DNA from: Prevotella aff. ruminicola Tc2-24
GTDB taxonomy: Bacteria > Bacteroidota > Bacteroidia > Bacteroidales > Bacteroidaceae
Length of the DNA: 64,000 nt
NCBI RefSeq assembly: GCF_900110895.1
Contig: NZ_FOIQ01000003.1
Location: forward strand, 62,001-126,000
Reading direction: 5' to 3'
Positions 1 through 7,617 of the stretch are shown in pieces (the stretch's first letter is position 1; each line of letters starts with the position of its first letter). Made by a program: the position numbers and the translations under genes. A model generated the notes under the pieces. It was not told where the DNA came from. It did not search any database and saw only the letters and a list, made by a program, of their open reading frames with translations.

Positions 1-39
1 ACGCGTTACTATTTTTTCGTCATTTCATGATTTCCTACT

Positions 40-47
40 TATCTTTG
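40..47 (+). promoter_or_regulatory. -7 box of the first outer-membrane protein gene
   Basis: TATCTTTG matches the Bacteroidetes -7 consensus TAnnTTTG and ends five bases before the ATG at 53. The matching -33 region (16-19) is poor, so this rests on the -7 box alone. The leader would be nearly absent. Confidence 0.5.
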
Positions 48-52
48 TCCCC

Positions 53-2185
53 ATGAAACGATTACACCTATTATTGATTATTGGTATTTCCACTGCGTCG
101 TTTGCCCAGGCTCCGGAAAAGAGGGTGAACGATACAGAAGTTGCTAACGACTCTGTCAGTACTGTGACTCTCGACAGATCGGCTCATGAGTTGAAGGGAG
201 TCACTGTCATGGGACGACTGCCTATGCGAGTTAACGAGAATGGTGCCTTGCGATACAGCGGTCGTCTATTGATCAAGAATCGTCCCGTCAGGAACGCGCT
301 CGACATGCTCGATGAGATACCGACCCTGCAAAGGACAGGCAACCAATATGCCATCATTGGTGCCACATCATTCTGCATTCTCATCAACGGCAAGAAAAGT
401 GGCATGTCCGAGGAACAACTTCGAAACTACCTCTCCTCACTTCCACCAGAAAGGGTAGCTAACATTGATGTGTATTACAATACGCCACGTCGCTTTGGGG
501 TCAGAGGGGCTTCTGTGAATATCGTACTCACCAAGGCTCGTTCCCACACCCTTGAAATGAAAGGTGATATCTATGGAGGACTCGATCAAGCGACTTATAC
601 AAGTGCGAACAGCGGCATTAACCTGAGTCTCTCGTCGGCGAGATGGTCAGCCAACATGGGTTACACCGGTTCCTACGACAATCTGATCAGAAAGATGGAA
701 CTTGATGCCAGTCACCTTCTGAAAGGACATACATATGATGTGCATCAGGCAGACAGACGAAGAATCAGATCATTCGATAACAATATGTATGCCGATGGCG
801 ATATCACACTGAACGAGAAATCATCACTCTCCCTCTCCTATGTGTTACAGGAGGAGCATCCTAAGGTCAGTTCAACGGCCCTGACCTTGTTCGATGGAGC
901 ACCCTACCCGAGCGGCACTCATACCAAGAGTCCTTCGTGGCTACACAACCTGAAAGTATCCTTTAACAGCAATGAGTTGGAAGTGGGTATCAATGCCACG
1001 TTCTACAACGAGAAGGAGCGTCAGACTCTCTCCGAATCGTACGAAAGCAGTCTCGACGGCTGTTACAGACAACATGTTACTAAGTGTGGTGTCTACCTCG
1101 ACCATCAGATCCGTTGTCTGGGAGGTCACATCAACTTCGGCTTCAGAGGCGACATCTCTACCACTACAAACGACAAGGACATCTATCTTACCAGGGATTT
1201 CACAGACGGGTCTTCCCAATTCGAGCAGAAAGAGCAGTCGGGTTCGGCCTATCTGGGCTACCGTCAACCGCTGGGTAAGAAAGGTTTCCTGAACCTCTCA
1301 CTCGAAGGCGAGTACTTCCACTCGTCATATAACAAGGACGGCACCTCAGAGTGCACCCTATGGGAGCAATGGCACCTCTATCCCTCTCTCACCCTCGTCT
1401 ACCGTCCACGATCTCGACATGTCGTCCAACTAACCGTCAACAGTGAGAAGTACTATCCCTCCTACTGGACCACGGCAGCCAATCGTACCTACATCAACGC
1501 CTACTGCGTGAGCGATGGTAACACCTCACTAAAACCCTACGTGAAATATAGCTGTAACCTGAACTATATTATCAAATCAAAATATATCTTCGGTATGTTT
1601 GCCGAGACCAGTCCCGACCATTTCACCCAGTCGATGGTTCTCAGTGATAGTGAACTACATGCCGTCTACAAGTATTTCAACCTTAATCGTGACTATCGCT
1701 ACGGACTCATGGCTGTCACTCCTGTCGACTGGACCAAGACCTTCCAGACACAATTCACGGTCATGGCCTTCGACATGCACCAAAGCGGACATATCGACGA
1801 CGCCATCTCATTCTCAAAAAGCAAGGTCACCTCGATATTCAGGGTTAACAATCATCTCTCTCTCTTTAATAAAAAGTTCAATCTTGAGCTATCTGGGTGG
1901 TATCAGTGCCCTGCCATCCAAGGCTACTACGATGTACTAGCAATGTACGCCGCCTCGGCAGGTATCACCTGGACGCCCCCCGTCGAAGGTCTTTCGCTCT
2001 CTTTGAAGGGCGAAGACCTCTTCGGCACCTATCGAATGAAGACCAGGTGCGACGTCGGCAAGATGAGATATGCATTCTGCAACGATGTCGACATGCAGTC
2101 ATTCGCGCTCACTGTCCGCTACACCTTCAACGGTTACAAAGGTCACAAGAAAACCTCTGTTGACACCTCACGATTCGGTTTATAA
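53..2185 (+). CDS. TonB-receptor-like outer membrane beta-barrel protein
   Basis: A 710-residue protein with a cleavable signal peptide ending near AFAQ. A plug-like region follows at about residues 50-165, with the pattern ALDMLDEIPTL, then ILINGKKSG, then VNIVLTK, typical of the outer membrane beta-barrel family related to TonB-dependent receptors. The rest (about 170-710) is a run of alternating beta strands, expected to form a large barrel. The N-terminal carboxypeptidase-like regulatory domain common in SusC proteins is not evident, and no SusD partner is next door, so a SusC role is unlikely. The substrate cannot be read from sequence. The gene ends eight bases before the convergent ccsA-like gene. 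The ATG at 53 is chosen because the signal peptide begins there. Confidence 0.75.
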   Translation: MKRLHLLLIIGISTASFAQAPEKRVNDTEVANDSVSTVTLDRSAHELKGVTVMGRLPMRVNENGALRYSGRLLIKNRPVRNALDMLDEIPTLQRTGNQYAIIGATSFCILINGKKSGMSEEQLRNYLSSLPPERVANIDVYYNTPRRFGVRGASVNIVLTKARSHTLEMKGDIYGGLDQATYTSANSGINLSLSSARWSANMGYTGSYDNLIRKMELDASHLLKGHTYDVHQADRRRIRSFDNNMYADGDITLNEKSSLSLSYVLQEEHPKVSSTALTLFDGAPYPSGTHTKSPSWLHNLKVSFNSNELEVGINATFYNEKERQTLSESYESSLDGCYRQHVTKCGVYLDHQIRCLGGHINFGFRGDISTTTNDKDIYLTRDFTDGSSQFEQKEQSGSAYLGYRQPLGKKGFLNLSLEGEYFHSSYNKDGTSECTLWEQWHLYPSLTLVYRPRSRHVVQLTVNSEKYYPSYWTTAANRTYINAYCVSDGNTSLKPYVKYSCNLNYIIKSKYIFGMFAETSPDHFTQSMVLSDSELHAVYKYFNLNRDYRYGLMAVTPVDWTKTFQTQFTVMAFDMHQSGHIDDAISFSKSKVTSIFRVNNHLSLFNKKFNLELSGWYQCPAIQGYYDVLAMYAASAGITWTPPVEGLSLSLKGEDLFGTYRMKTRCDVGKMRYAFCNDVDMQSFALTVRYTFNGYKGHKKTSVDTSRFGL

Positions 2186-2193
2186 GACACAGA

Positions 2194-2979
2194 CTACGCT
2201 CCGTAGGTGTGTACTGAGGTCCCTTGGGCAGCGGGCAGGTAGTTAATACCCCACCAGCACATCTGCAGAAGCACGAACGAGAGCAGTAGCACCCAGAGCG
2301 CCAATCGTGCGTTGTGCTTGGGCAGTCGGCGGTAGTGTATATATATAAGGTACGAGAACCAAGTAATGGCAGCCCATGTTTCCTTGGGATCCCACGACCA
2401 ATAGTGCCCCCACGCCTCCTTCGCCCATAGAGCTCCGAAGAGCATACCAAAGGTCATGAAGGCCAGTCCTACATACACCAGATTGTCAGTAATCTCGTAC
2501 TCTTGCTCCGTGACAGTCAACCGTTTGATAAAGAGCATATAGAGAGCCATCACTGTGGCAGCACCCAGCACGGCATAGGCGAACATATACACGATAACAT
2601 GAGGTGCAAACCACGGACTCTGCAGCGCAGGCATCAGAGTCTTCGAGTGTATCTCGGGTTTGAAGAGGTTCACACAGATGAACACCATGGCGAGAACTGT
2701 CGAGAACGACAGAATCCATTTATACTTCCAACGGCTGTAGACGATGCACCCCACCAAGGGCAGAAAGAACGAATACCAGAGGCGTGTCTCACCCATCGTA
2801 CGCAGTGGCGGACGCTCTAGTGATACCCACATCGATACAATGAAACAAAAGAAAACCAGCAGTCCGGCAAGCGTTGCTCCATAGGCCGCTGCACTTTTGT
2901 TCTTCCACGCTGCCCAGGCACCCACGCCCCATAGCAGCACTGCAACTACCGCAAAATATATAAAATAGCTCCAATCCAT
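2194..2979 (-). CDS. ccsA: cytochrome c biogenesis protein CcsA (haem handling/lyase)
   Basis: A 261-residue polytopic membrane protein with about seven hydrophobic segments. The haem-binding tryptophan-rich motif of the CcsA/CcmC/CcmF family is clear at residues 190-202 (WGHYWSWDPKETW), and conserved-position histidines occur near 127 and in the C-terminal part. With ResB it would form the system II machinery that carries haem across the inner membrane and attaches it to apocytochromes c. It follows the resB gene by 15 bases, so the two are one operon. In many Bacteroidetes this pair sits beside nrfHA, but no nitrite reductase gene is in this window, so the client cytochrome is unknown. Confidence 0.88.
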   Translation of the reverse strand: MDWSYFIYFAVVAVLLWGVGAWAAWKNKSAAAYGATLAGLLVFFCFIVSMWVSLERPPLRTMGETRLWYSFFLPLVGCIVYSRWKYKWILSFSTVLAMVFICVNLFKPEIHSKTLMPALQSPWFAPHVIVYMFAYAVLGAATVMALYMLFIKRLTVTEQEYEITDNLVYVGLAFMTFGMLFGALWAKEAWGHYWSWDPKETWAAITWFSYLIYIHYRRLPKHNARLALWVLLLSFVLLQMCWWGINYLPAAQGTSVHTYGA

Positions 2980-2994
2980 TGCATGGCCTCCTTT

Positions 2995-3927
2995 CTAATT
3001 TATCACCTCACCATTCGTCTTCCCTCTTCTACCACCAAAGACAAACAGACACACGGCACCGCCTAGCATCATATAGATGCCCACATAAACGAAGGGCAAC
3101 CAAGGGTCGCTCACCAGTTCGAGAATTGAGATATGACTCTGGGCACCCATTTCTGTGTCGTAACCATATTGGTAGATCTTCCACCCCTCTATCTCCACGG
3201 GCCTGTTCACGTCTATCGTCGTCTCAACGGTCTCTCCTGATGCTTTTCTAATCAGCACCTCCGAGGCATAGCGTTTGGCCGATCCGTCATCGTAGGTCTC
3301 CATGATAAACCGTTTCAGTTCGATGGTCATCGGTAGTCGTTGTATGGTCCCATTGACAGCCAGGGCCCGCCATTCTGGTATGCCAACTGCCGCCACCATC
3401 TTCAAACGTTGCATATCCGCATTCCCTAACGTGGCCGTCGTCATGGCGAGGAACAATCCCAAGTGGTTCATCACAAATGGTATATCGCGGCGCCAACTAC
3501 TCAAATGCGCAAGTCGACGGAGTATCACCAATGCCAGTATAACCGCCATCAGCACATATATCAGCACAAAAGGCCAGAATGCCAGCATATCGTTCAGCCA
3601 CGTGCCTTCGCTATTCATGTCTAAGCCCGACTGCTGCCGTGTCAATCCCATGACAATCGTCAACACCACAGCATACACCAGTACGGGTATCGCTGCCATA
3701 TACGACGCCAGAAAGCGTATAACATATATCCGTTTCCGCATCAGGAAGGCAATGACCGTCAGTGCGAGCAATGCACCGAACAGTAGTCCGTTCAAAGGCC
3801 ATGCGATTGCTGACCATGGCACTGCCCCAAAGCACAACTGCACCATCAGTCCGATGACAACCAGACCGCCTCCAATGAGGAAGCCCTCCTTCATTGTCCA
3901 AGGTTTTTTCCACATACTTAATTTCAT
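2995..3927 (-). CDS. cytochrome c biogenesis protein ResB
   Basis: The 310-residue product has four hydrophobic segments in the first half (from about residues 17, 45, 75 and 115), a large periplasmic region (about 150-270) and a final membrane segment near 275-300, the ResB/Ccs1 layout. ResB chaperones haem and apocytochrome with CcsA. I place the start at 3927 (MKLSMWKK) because a longer reading frame to 4113 would run through the promoter and the 5' end of the divergent SprT-like gene. It is first in a two-gene operon with ccsA. The protein is shorter than many ResB proteins, as is usual in Bacteroidales. Confidence 0.8.
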   Translation of the reverse strand: MKLSMWKKPWTMKEGFLIGGGLVVIGLMVQLCFGAVPWSAIAWPLNGLLFGALLALTVIAFLMRKRIYVIRFLASYMAAIPVLVYAVVLTIVMGLTRQQSGLDMNSEGTWLNDMLAFWPFVLIYVLMAVILALVILRRLAHLSSWRRDIPFVMNHLGLFLAMTTATLGNADMQRLKMVAAVGIPEWRALAVNGTIQRLPMTIELKRFIMETYDDGSAKRYASEVLIRKASGETVETTIDVNRPVEIEGWKIYQYGYDTEMGAQSHISILELVSDPWLPFVYVGIYMMLGGAVCLFVFGGRRGKTNGEVIN

Positions 3928-3936
3928 TCTTGTCTG

Positions 3937-3968
3937 CAAAGATACAAAGATTTGATCAGAATTCCAAA
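3937..3968 (-). promoter_or_regulatory. resB-ccsA promoter
   Basis: On the minus strand TTTG (3965-3968) and TATCTTTG (3937-3944) are separated by 20 bases, the canonical Bacteroidetes sigma-ABfr spacing. The -7 box lies nine bases from the start codon, so the leader is very short. Confidence 0.7.
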
Positions 3969-3977
3969 ATATATGTG

Positions 3978-3985
3978 TATCTTTG
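3978..3985 (+). promoter_or_regulatory. -7 box of the SprT-like gene
   Basis: TATCTTTG lies eight bases before the ATG at 3994. A TTTG at 3951-3954 is three bases further upstream than ideal. The two divergent promoters overlap in a 66-base region. Confidence 0.5.
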
Positions 3986-3993
3986 TAGACGAT

Positions 3994-4698
3994 ATGAGAC
4001 CCACGAAAGAGTATATTGAGCGGAAATACGAAGAACTGAACAACCTGTGCTTCGACGGGGAACTGCCAGAGGTAGCTATACAGATGAGTCGGGCACGTAC
4101 ATACCTCGGACAACTGGGCTTCAAGCGAAGGCGGAGACTGCTACGAGGCTGGGAGAACTATGGCTTCGTACTCCGTATCAGCGTGAGGATCGACCTACCG
4201 GAAGAGGAGGTGATAGATACGCTGTTGCACGAGATGATACACCTCGCCATTGCCTCACGGCAGCAGAAGGACACCTCAACACACGGACGACTGTTCAGGC
4301 AGATGATGGCAGACATTAATAAACGCTATGGTCGGCATATCAACATCTCACACCGGAAAACGAAAGCAGAACAAGAACAAGACACCCAACGGCGTACACA
4401 CCTGATATGTGTGTCGACTTTCGATACTGGCGAGCAGGGTATCACTATCGCCGCCAAGAGCCGACTATTCAGTCTTTGGGATCTGATGCCCCACTTTCCA
4501 AAGGTGATGGCAACAGTTTGGTTCCTCTCCTACGACCCGTTCTTCAATCGTTTCCCTCGGGCACTGACTCCTAAGATCTATCGTATCGAGGAAAAGACGC
4601 TGAAGGAACATCTGAAGGATGCCAAGCCACTAATAAGACAATCCGGTAAGGTCATGGTGGCGAAAACGAGAGTTAGTGAATACACAAAATCCACATAA
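3994..4698 (+). CDS. SprT-like zinc metalloprotease-fold protein
   Basis: A 234-residue cytosolic protein carrying the zinc motif HEMIH at residues 79-83 inside TLLHEMIHL, with the N-terminal pattern of SprT-like domains (YEELNNLCFDGELP). It most likely binds zinc and may be a protease, but the cellular substrate of bacterial SprT proteins is not settled. The C-terminal half (about 130-234) is not recognised. The start at 3994 (MRPTKEY) is preferred over an in-frame ATG at 3952 because the -7 box at 3978-3985 lies between them. The gene ends eight bases before the hemN -33 box. Confidence 0.72.
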   Translation: MRPTKEYIERKYEELNNLCFDGELPEVAIQMSRARTYLGQLGFKRRRRLLRGWENYGFVLRISVRIDLPEEEVIDTLLHEMIHLAIASRQQKDTSTHGRLFRQMMADINKRYGRHINISHRKTKAEQEQDTQRRTHLICVSTFDTGEQGITIAAKSRLFSLWDLMPHFPKVMATVWFLSYDPFFNRFPRALTPKIYRIEEKTLKEHLKDAKPLIRQSGKVMVAKTRVSEYTKST

Positions 4699-4705
4699 AT
4701 GAGGA

Positions 4706-4736
4706 TTGCGCACTAGAAAGAATAGCAATACCTTTG
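4706..4736 (+). promoter_or_regulatory. hemN promoter
   Basis: TTG at 4706-4708, a 20-base spacer and TACCTTTG at 4729-4736. It sits just after the SprT-like stop codon and shows that the TTG at 4706 is promoter sequence, not a start codon; translation should start at 4781. Confidence 0.75.
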
Positions 4737-4780
4737 CAGTCGCAAAAAAGCACAAACGCTTTATAAGACAAAGAAACGTC

Positions 4781-6145
4781 ATGCATCCTGATATTATCAA
4801 GAAATACAACCGTCCTGCCCCTCGGTACACCAGTTATCCGCCAGCCAACTACTTCGGTGCCTTCGACGGAAAAGACTATCTGGAGGCCGTAGAGGCATCG
4901 GACCATGCGCCACAGAACCATATATCGTTCTATCTCCATATCCCATTCTGCAGACACCTCTGCCACTACTGCGGATGCAATTCCTATCCGGCAGGGAAGC
5001 CTGAGACAGTCAAGGCCTATGTTGAAGCATTACATAGAGAAATAGACCTCGTGACTCGTCATATCGACTGCCACAGAAAGATCGCACAGATACACTATGG
5101 CGGAGGTAGCCCTACATCAATTCCCATTCCGATGATACGGGAACTGAACGAGCATTTGCTCTCCATCGCTCCGACAATAGAGAAGCCCGAGATAGCCATT
5201 GAGTGCCATCCCGGCTACCTGACTGTCGACGACTGGCAACAACTCACCACATGCGGTTTTACTCGCTATAGCATCGGTATTCAAGATCTACGAGAAGAGG
5301 TTTTGAAGGCTGTGAACCGTCGTCCTTCATTACTGCCGGTTGTTGATATCCTAAAGATACTACGGACTTCGGGGGCTACCGTAAACCTAGACTTCATCTA
5401 CGGTCTGCCTTTACAGACGCTCGATACGTTCCGCCAAACCATCGAACAGGCATCTTTGCTGCGCCCTGACCGACTGGTGACCTTCTCCTACGCCCACATG
5501 CCTAAGCTCTTCCCGCGTCAGCAGATACTCGACCGTGTAGGACTGCCTGCAACTGAGGAGAAGAATCATATGTACGACACAGCCTCGGAGATTCTGACAG
5601 CCAATGGTTACGAACGTATCGGACTGGATCACTTTGTATTACCGGAAGATGAGCTAGCCGTCGCCTTGCGGACAGGACAACTGCATCGTAACTTCCAAGG
5701 CTATTGCACCCGACGCACCACGGCTCAAGTCTATGCTTTCGGCGTGACGGGCATTAGTCAATTAGACGATGCCTATGCACAGAACGGACGCGACATCAAA
5801 GAATATATCGAAAACATCCGTAAAGGGGAACTTTACACCCAACGGGGCTATCGACTATCGACACAACAGAAATTGGTGCGCGAGGTGATTGAGACCCTGA
5901 TGTGCAACTACGCTATCGACTGGAATAACGTGGCACAGAGGACTGGTACGCCCGTTACACAGTTACGAGAGGCCTGTCACTACGATGAGGCTCTCCTGAA
6001 GGAGATGGCCGACGACGGTCTGCTCACGCTCGACGGCGACAACATCGTCGTCAACAGTGAAGGGCGTCCCTTCGTGCGCTGTGTGGCTGCCGCCCTCGAC
6101 CCGTTGATGCAACATACAGACAAGAGTTTTTCCAACCCCATATAA
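4781..6145 (+). CDS. hemN: oxygen-independent coproporphyrinogen III oxidase
   Basis: A 454-residue radical SAM enzyme that converts coproporphyrinogen III to protoporphyrinogen IX without oxygen. The HemN signature HIPFCRHLCHYCGC appears early (near residues 52-65), giving the CxxxCxxCxC cluster arrangement of true HemN proteins rather than HemW. The N-terminus has RYTSYPPA, also diagnostic, and the length matches the family (about 455). The glycine-rich YGGGSPT SAM motif follows. The start at 4781 is set by the promoter at 4706-4736. It lies 13 bases upstream of hemG, the next enzyme in the pathway, so the two are almost certainly cotranscribed. Confidence 0.93.
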   Translation: MHPDIIKKYNRPAPRYTSYPPANYFGAFDGKDYLEAVEASDHAPQNHISFYLHIPFCRHLCHYCGCNSYPAGKPETVKAYVEALHREIDLVTRHIDCHRKIAQIHYGGGSPTSIPIPMIRELNEHLLSIAPTIEKPEIAIECHPGYLTVDDWQQLTTCGFTRYSIGIQDLREEVLKAVNRRPSLLPVVDILKILRTSGATVNLDFIYGLPLQTLDTFRQTIEQASLLRPDRLVTFSYAHMPKLFPRQQILDRVGLPATEEKNHMYDTASEILTANGYERIGLDHFVLPEDELAVALRTGQLHRNFQGYCTRRTTAQVYAFGVTGISQLDDAYAQNGRDIKEYIENIRKGELYTQRGYRLSTQQKLVREVIETLMCNYAIDWNNVAQRTGTPVTQLREACHYDEALLKEMADDGLLTLDGDNIVVNSEGRPFVRCVAAALDPLMQHTDKSFSNPI

Positions 6146-6158
6146 ACAACGAAAGAAA

Positions 6159-7505
6159 ATGCAAAACAGAGATATTGTCGTTATCGGTGCCGGACTAACA
6201 GGTCTCACGACAGCATACCACCTGAGGAAACAGGGACGGGATGTGCTCGTCATAGAGAAAGAGAATCGCATAGGCGGACAGATACGCACATATAGCGAGA
6301 AGGGGTTTGTCTTTGAGAGCGGCCCCAACACGGGAGTGGTTTCCTTCCCCGAGGTAAGAGAACTATTCGACGACCTGGGCGACTGTCAACTGGAGATTGC
6401 CCGAGAGTCGTCGAAACGACGCCTGATATGGAAGGGTAACCGTTTCCATGCCCTACCTTCAGGACCAGTGGAGGCTGTGACCACACCCCTTTTCCGTCTA
6501 TCGGACAAGATACGCATTCTCGGTGAACCTTGGCGCAAACAGGGTGACAACCCCGACGAATCAGTAGGAGCCTTGGCACAACGCCGTCTGGGGAAGTCGT
6601 TCTATGAATATGCCATCGACCCGTTCATCTCCGGAGTCTATGCTGGCGACCCGATGCGACTTACCACCCGCTATGCCATGCCAAAGCTCTATAACCTGGA
6701 AGCCAACTATGGCAGTTTTATCCGCGGAGCCATTGCCAAGGCCAAGGAGCCAAAGACAGATCGCGACCGTTTGGCTACAAAGAAAGTGTTCTCTGCCGCA
6801 GGTGGCCTCACACAGATGGTTGAAGCGATAGCCAAAGGACTCGACATCATCACGAGTGCACAAGATGTCAAGGTCAATCCCACTGACGATGGCACATGGC
6901 GTGTCACCTTCAACGGCATGGAAGAGATCAGATGTCGACAGGTGGTCACCACGGTCGGCGCCTACGCCCTCCCTGCGTTGCTTCCTTTCATTCCCGAAGA
7001 ACAGATGCAGCCAATCAGTCGTCTGTACTACGCGCCTGTGATTCAGGTATGCGTAGGCATACGGGATACCCAAAACCACGTCTTTCCTGCCTTCGGTGGT
7101 CTTGTGCCAAGCAAGGAGCAGAAGCCGGTACTGGGCATCCTCTTCCCATCCGAGTGCTTCGAGGGGCGTGCCCCTGAGGGGGGAGCACTCTATTCCTATT
7201 TTATCGGTGGTACCCGTCATGCTGATGATATGCAGAAGAGCGACGATGAAATCCGTGAGACAGTACTGGATCTTTTCCACTCCATGTTGAAATATCCGGC
7301 AGACATGCAGCCCGACCTCATCCGTATCTTCCGCCACGAACGGGCCATTCCCCAATACTGGAGCGACAGCGGCGAAAGGTTCAGACGGATAGAAGAGCTA
7401 CAGACCAGATACCCAGGACTGATACTGGCAGGAAACATGCGCGACGGCATCGGCATGGCCAACCGTATCCACCAAGGGGCGATGGTGGCCGAAGCTTTAC
7501 GATAG
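6159..7505 (+). CDS. hemG: protoporphyrinogen oxidase
   Basis: A 448-residue flavoprotein of the HemY-type (named hemG in Bacteroides genomes) that oxidises protoporphyrinogen IX to protoporphyrin IX. The FAD-binding Rossmann motif VIGAGLTGLTTAYHL is at residues 6-20, followed by EKENRIGGQIRT, and the C-terminal FAD contact GIGMANRIHQGAMVAE closes the protein. Its place directly after hemN supports the call. A HemY-type enzyme may use oxygen or another acceptor; which one applies in this anaerobe cannot be read here. The operon ends at the hairpin at 7526-7563. Confidence 0.9.
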   Translation: MQNRDIVVIGAGLTGLTTAYHLRKQGRDVLVIEKENRIGGQIRTYSEKGFVFESGPNTGVVSFPEVRELFDDLGDCQLEIARESSKRRLIWKGNRFHALPSGPVEAVTTPLFRLSDKIRILGEPWRKQGDNPDESVGALAQRRLGKSFYEYAIDPFISGVYAGDPMRLTTRYAMPKLYNLEANYGSFIRGAIAKAKEPKTDRDRLATKKVFSAAGGLTQMVEAIAKGLDIITSAQDVKVNPTDDGTWRVTFNGMEEIRCRQVVTTVGAYALPALLPFIPEEQMQPISRLYYAPVIQVCVGIRDTQNHVFPAFGGLVPSKEQKPVLGILFPSECFEGRAPEGGALYSYFIGGTRHADDMQKSDDEIRETVLDLFHSMLKYPADMQPDLIRIFRHERAIPQYWSDSGERFRRIEELQTRYPGLILAGNMRDGIGMANRIHQGAMVAEALR

Positions 7506-7525
7506 AATCACAGACTTAAAAAAAT

Positions 7526-7563
7526 AAAAACGGGCGATTTGTTTGGCTTTTCGCCCGTTTTTT
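7526..7563 (+). terminator. hemN-hemG terminator
   Basis: A 12-base stem (AAAAACGGGCGA with TCGCCCGTTTTT) and a 13-base loop, running into a T tract. The loop contains the -33 box of the next gene. Confidence 0.85.
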
Positions 7564-7573
7564 CGTACCTTCG
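7542..7573 (+). promoter_or_regulatory. TonB receptor promoter nested in terminator
   Basis: TTTG at 7542-7545, a 20-base spacer and TACCTTCG at 7566-7573. The -33 box lies in the loop of the preceding terminator hairpin. Confidence 0.65.
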
Positions 7574-7617
7574 CAGCCGTTTTGCAATCAAGCAAGACAA
7601 TAAATATTTTTCAAAAC

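Noticed and set aside
53..2185. SusC-type nutrient receptor of a polysaccharide locus
   Set aside because: No SusD, no regulatory N-terminal domain and no glycoside hydrolases nearby; only the plug/barrel family is supported.
3928..4113. N-terminal extension of ResB to 4113
   Set aside because: It would overlap the divergent SprT-like gene and pass through both promoters; the MKLSMWKK start gives a normal ResB.
7543..7617. Cobalamin riboswitch before the BtuB-like receptor
   Set aside because: Only about 45 bases lie between the -7 box and the ATG, too short for a cobalamin riboswitch, and no B12-box-like sequence was seen.
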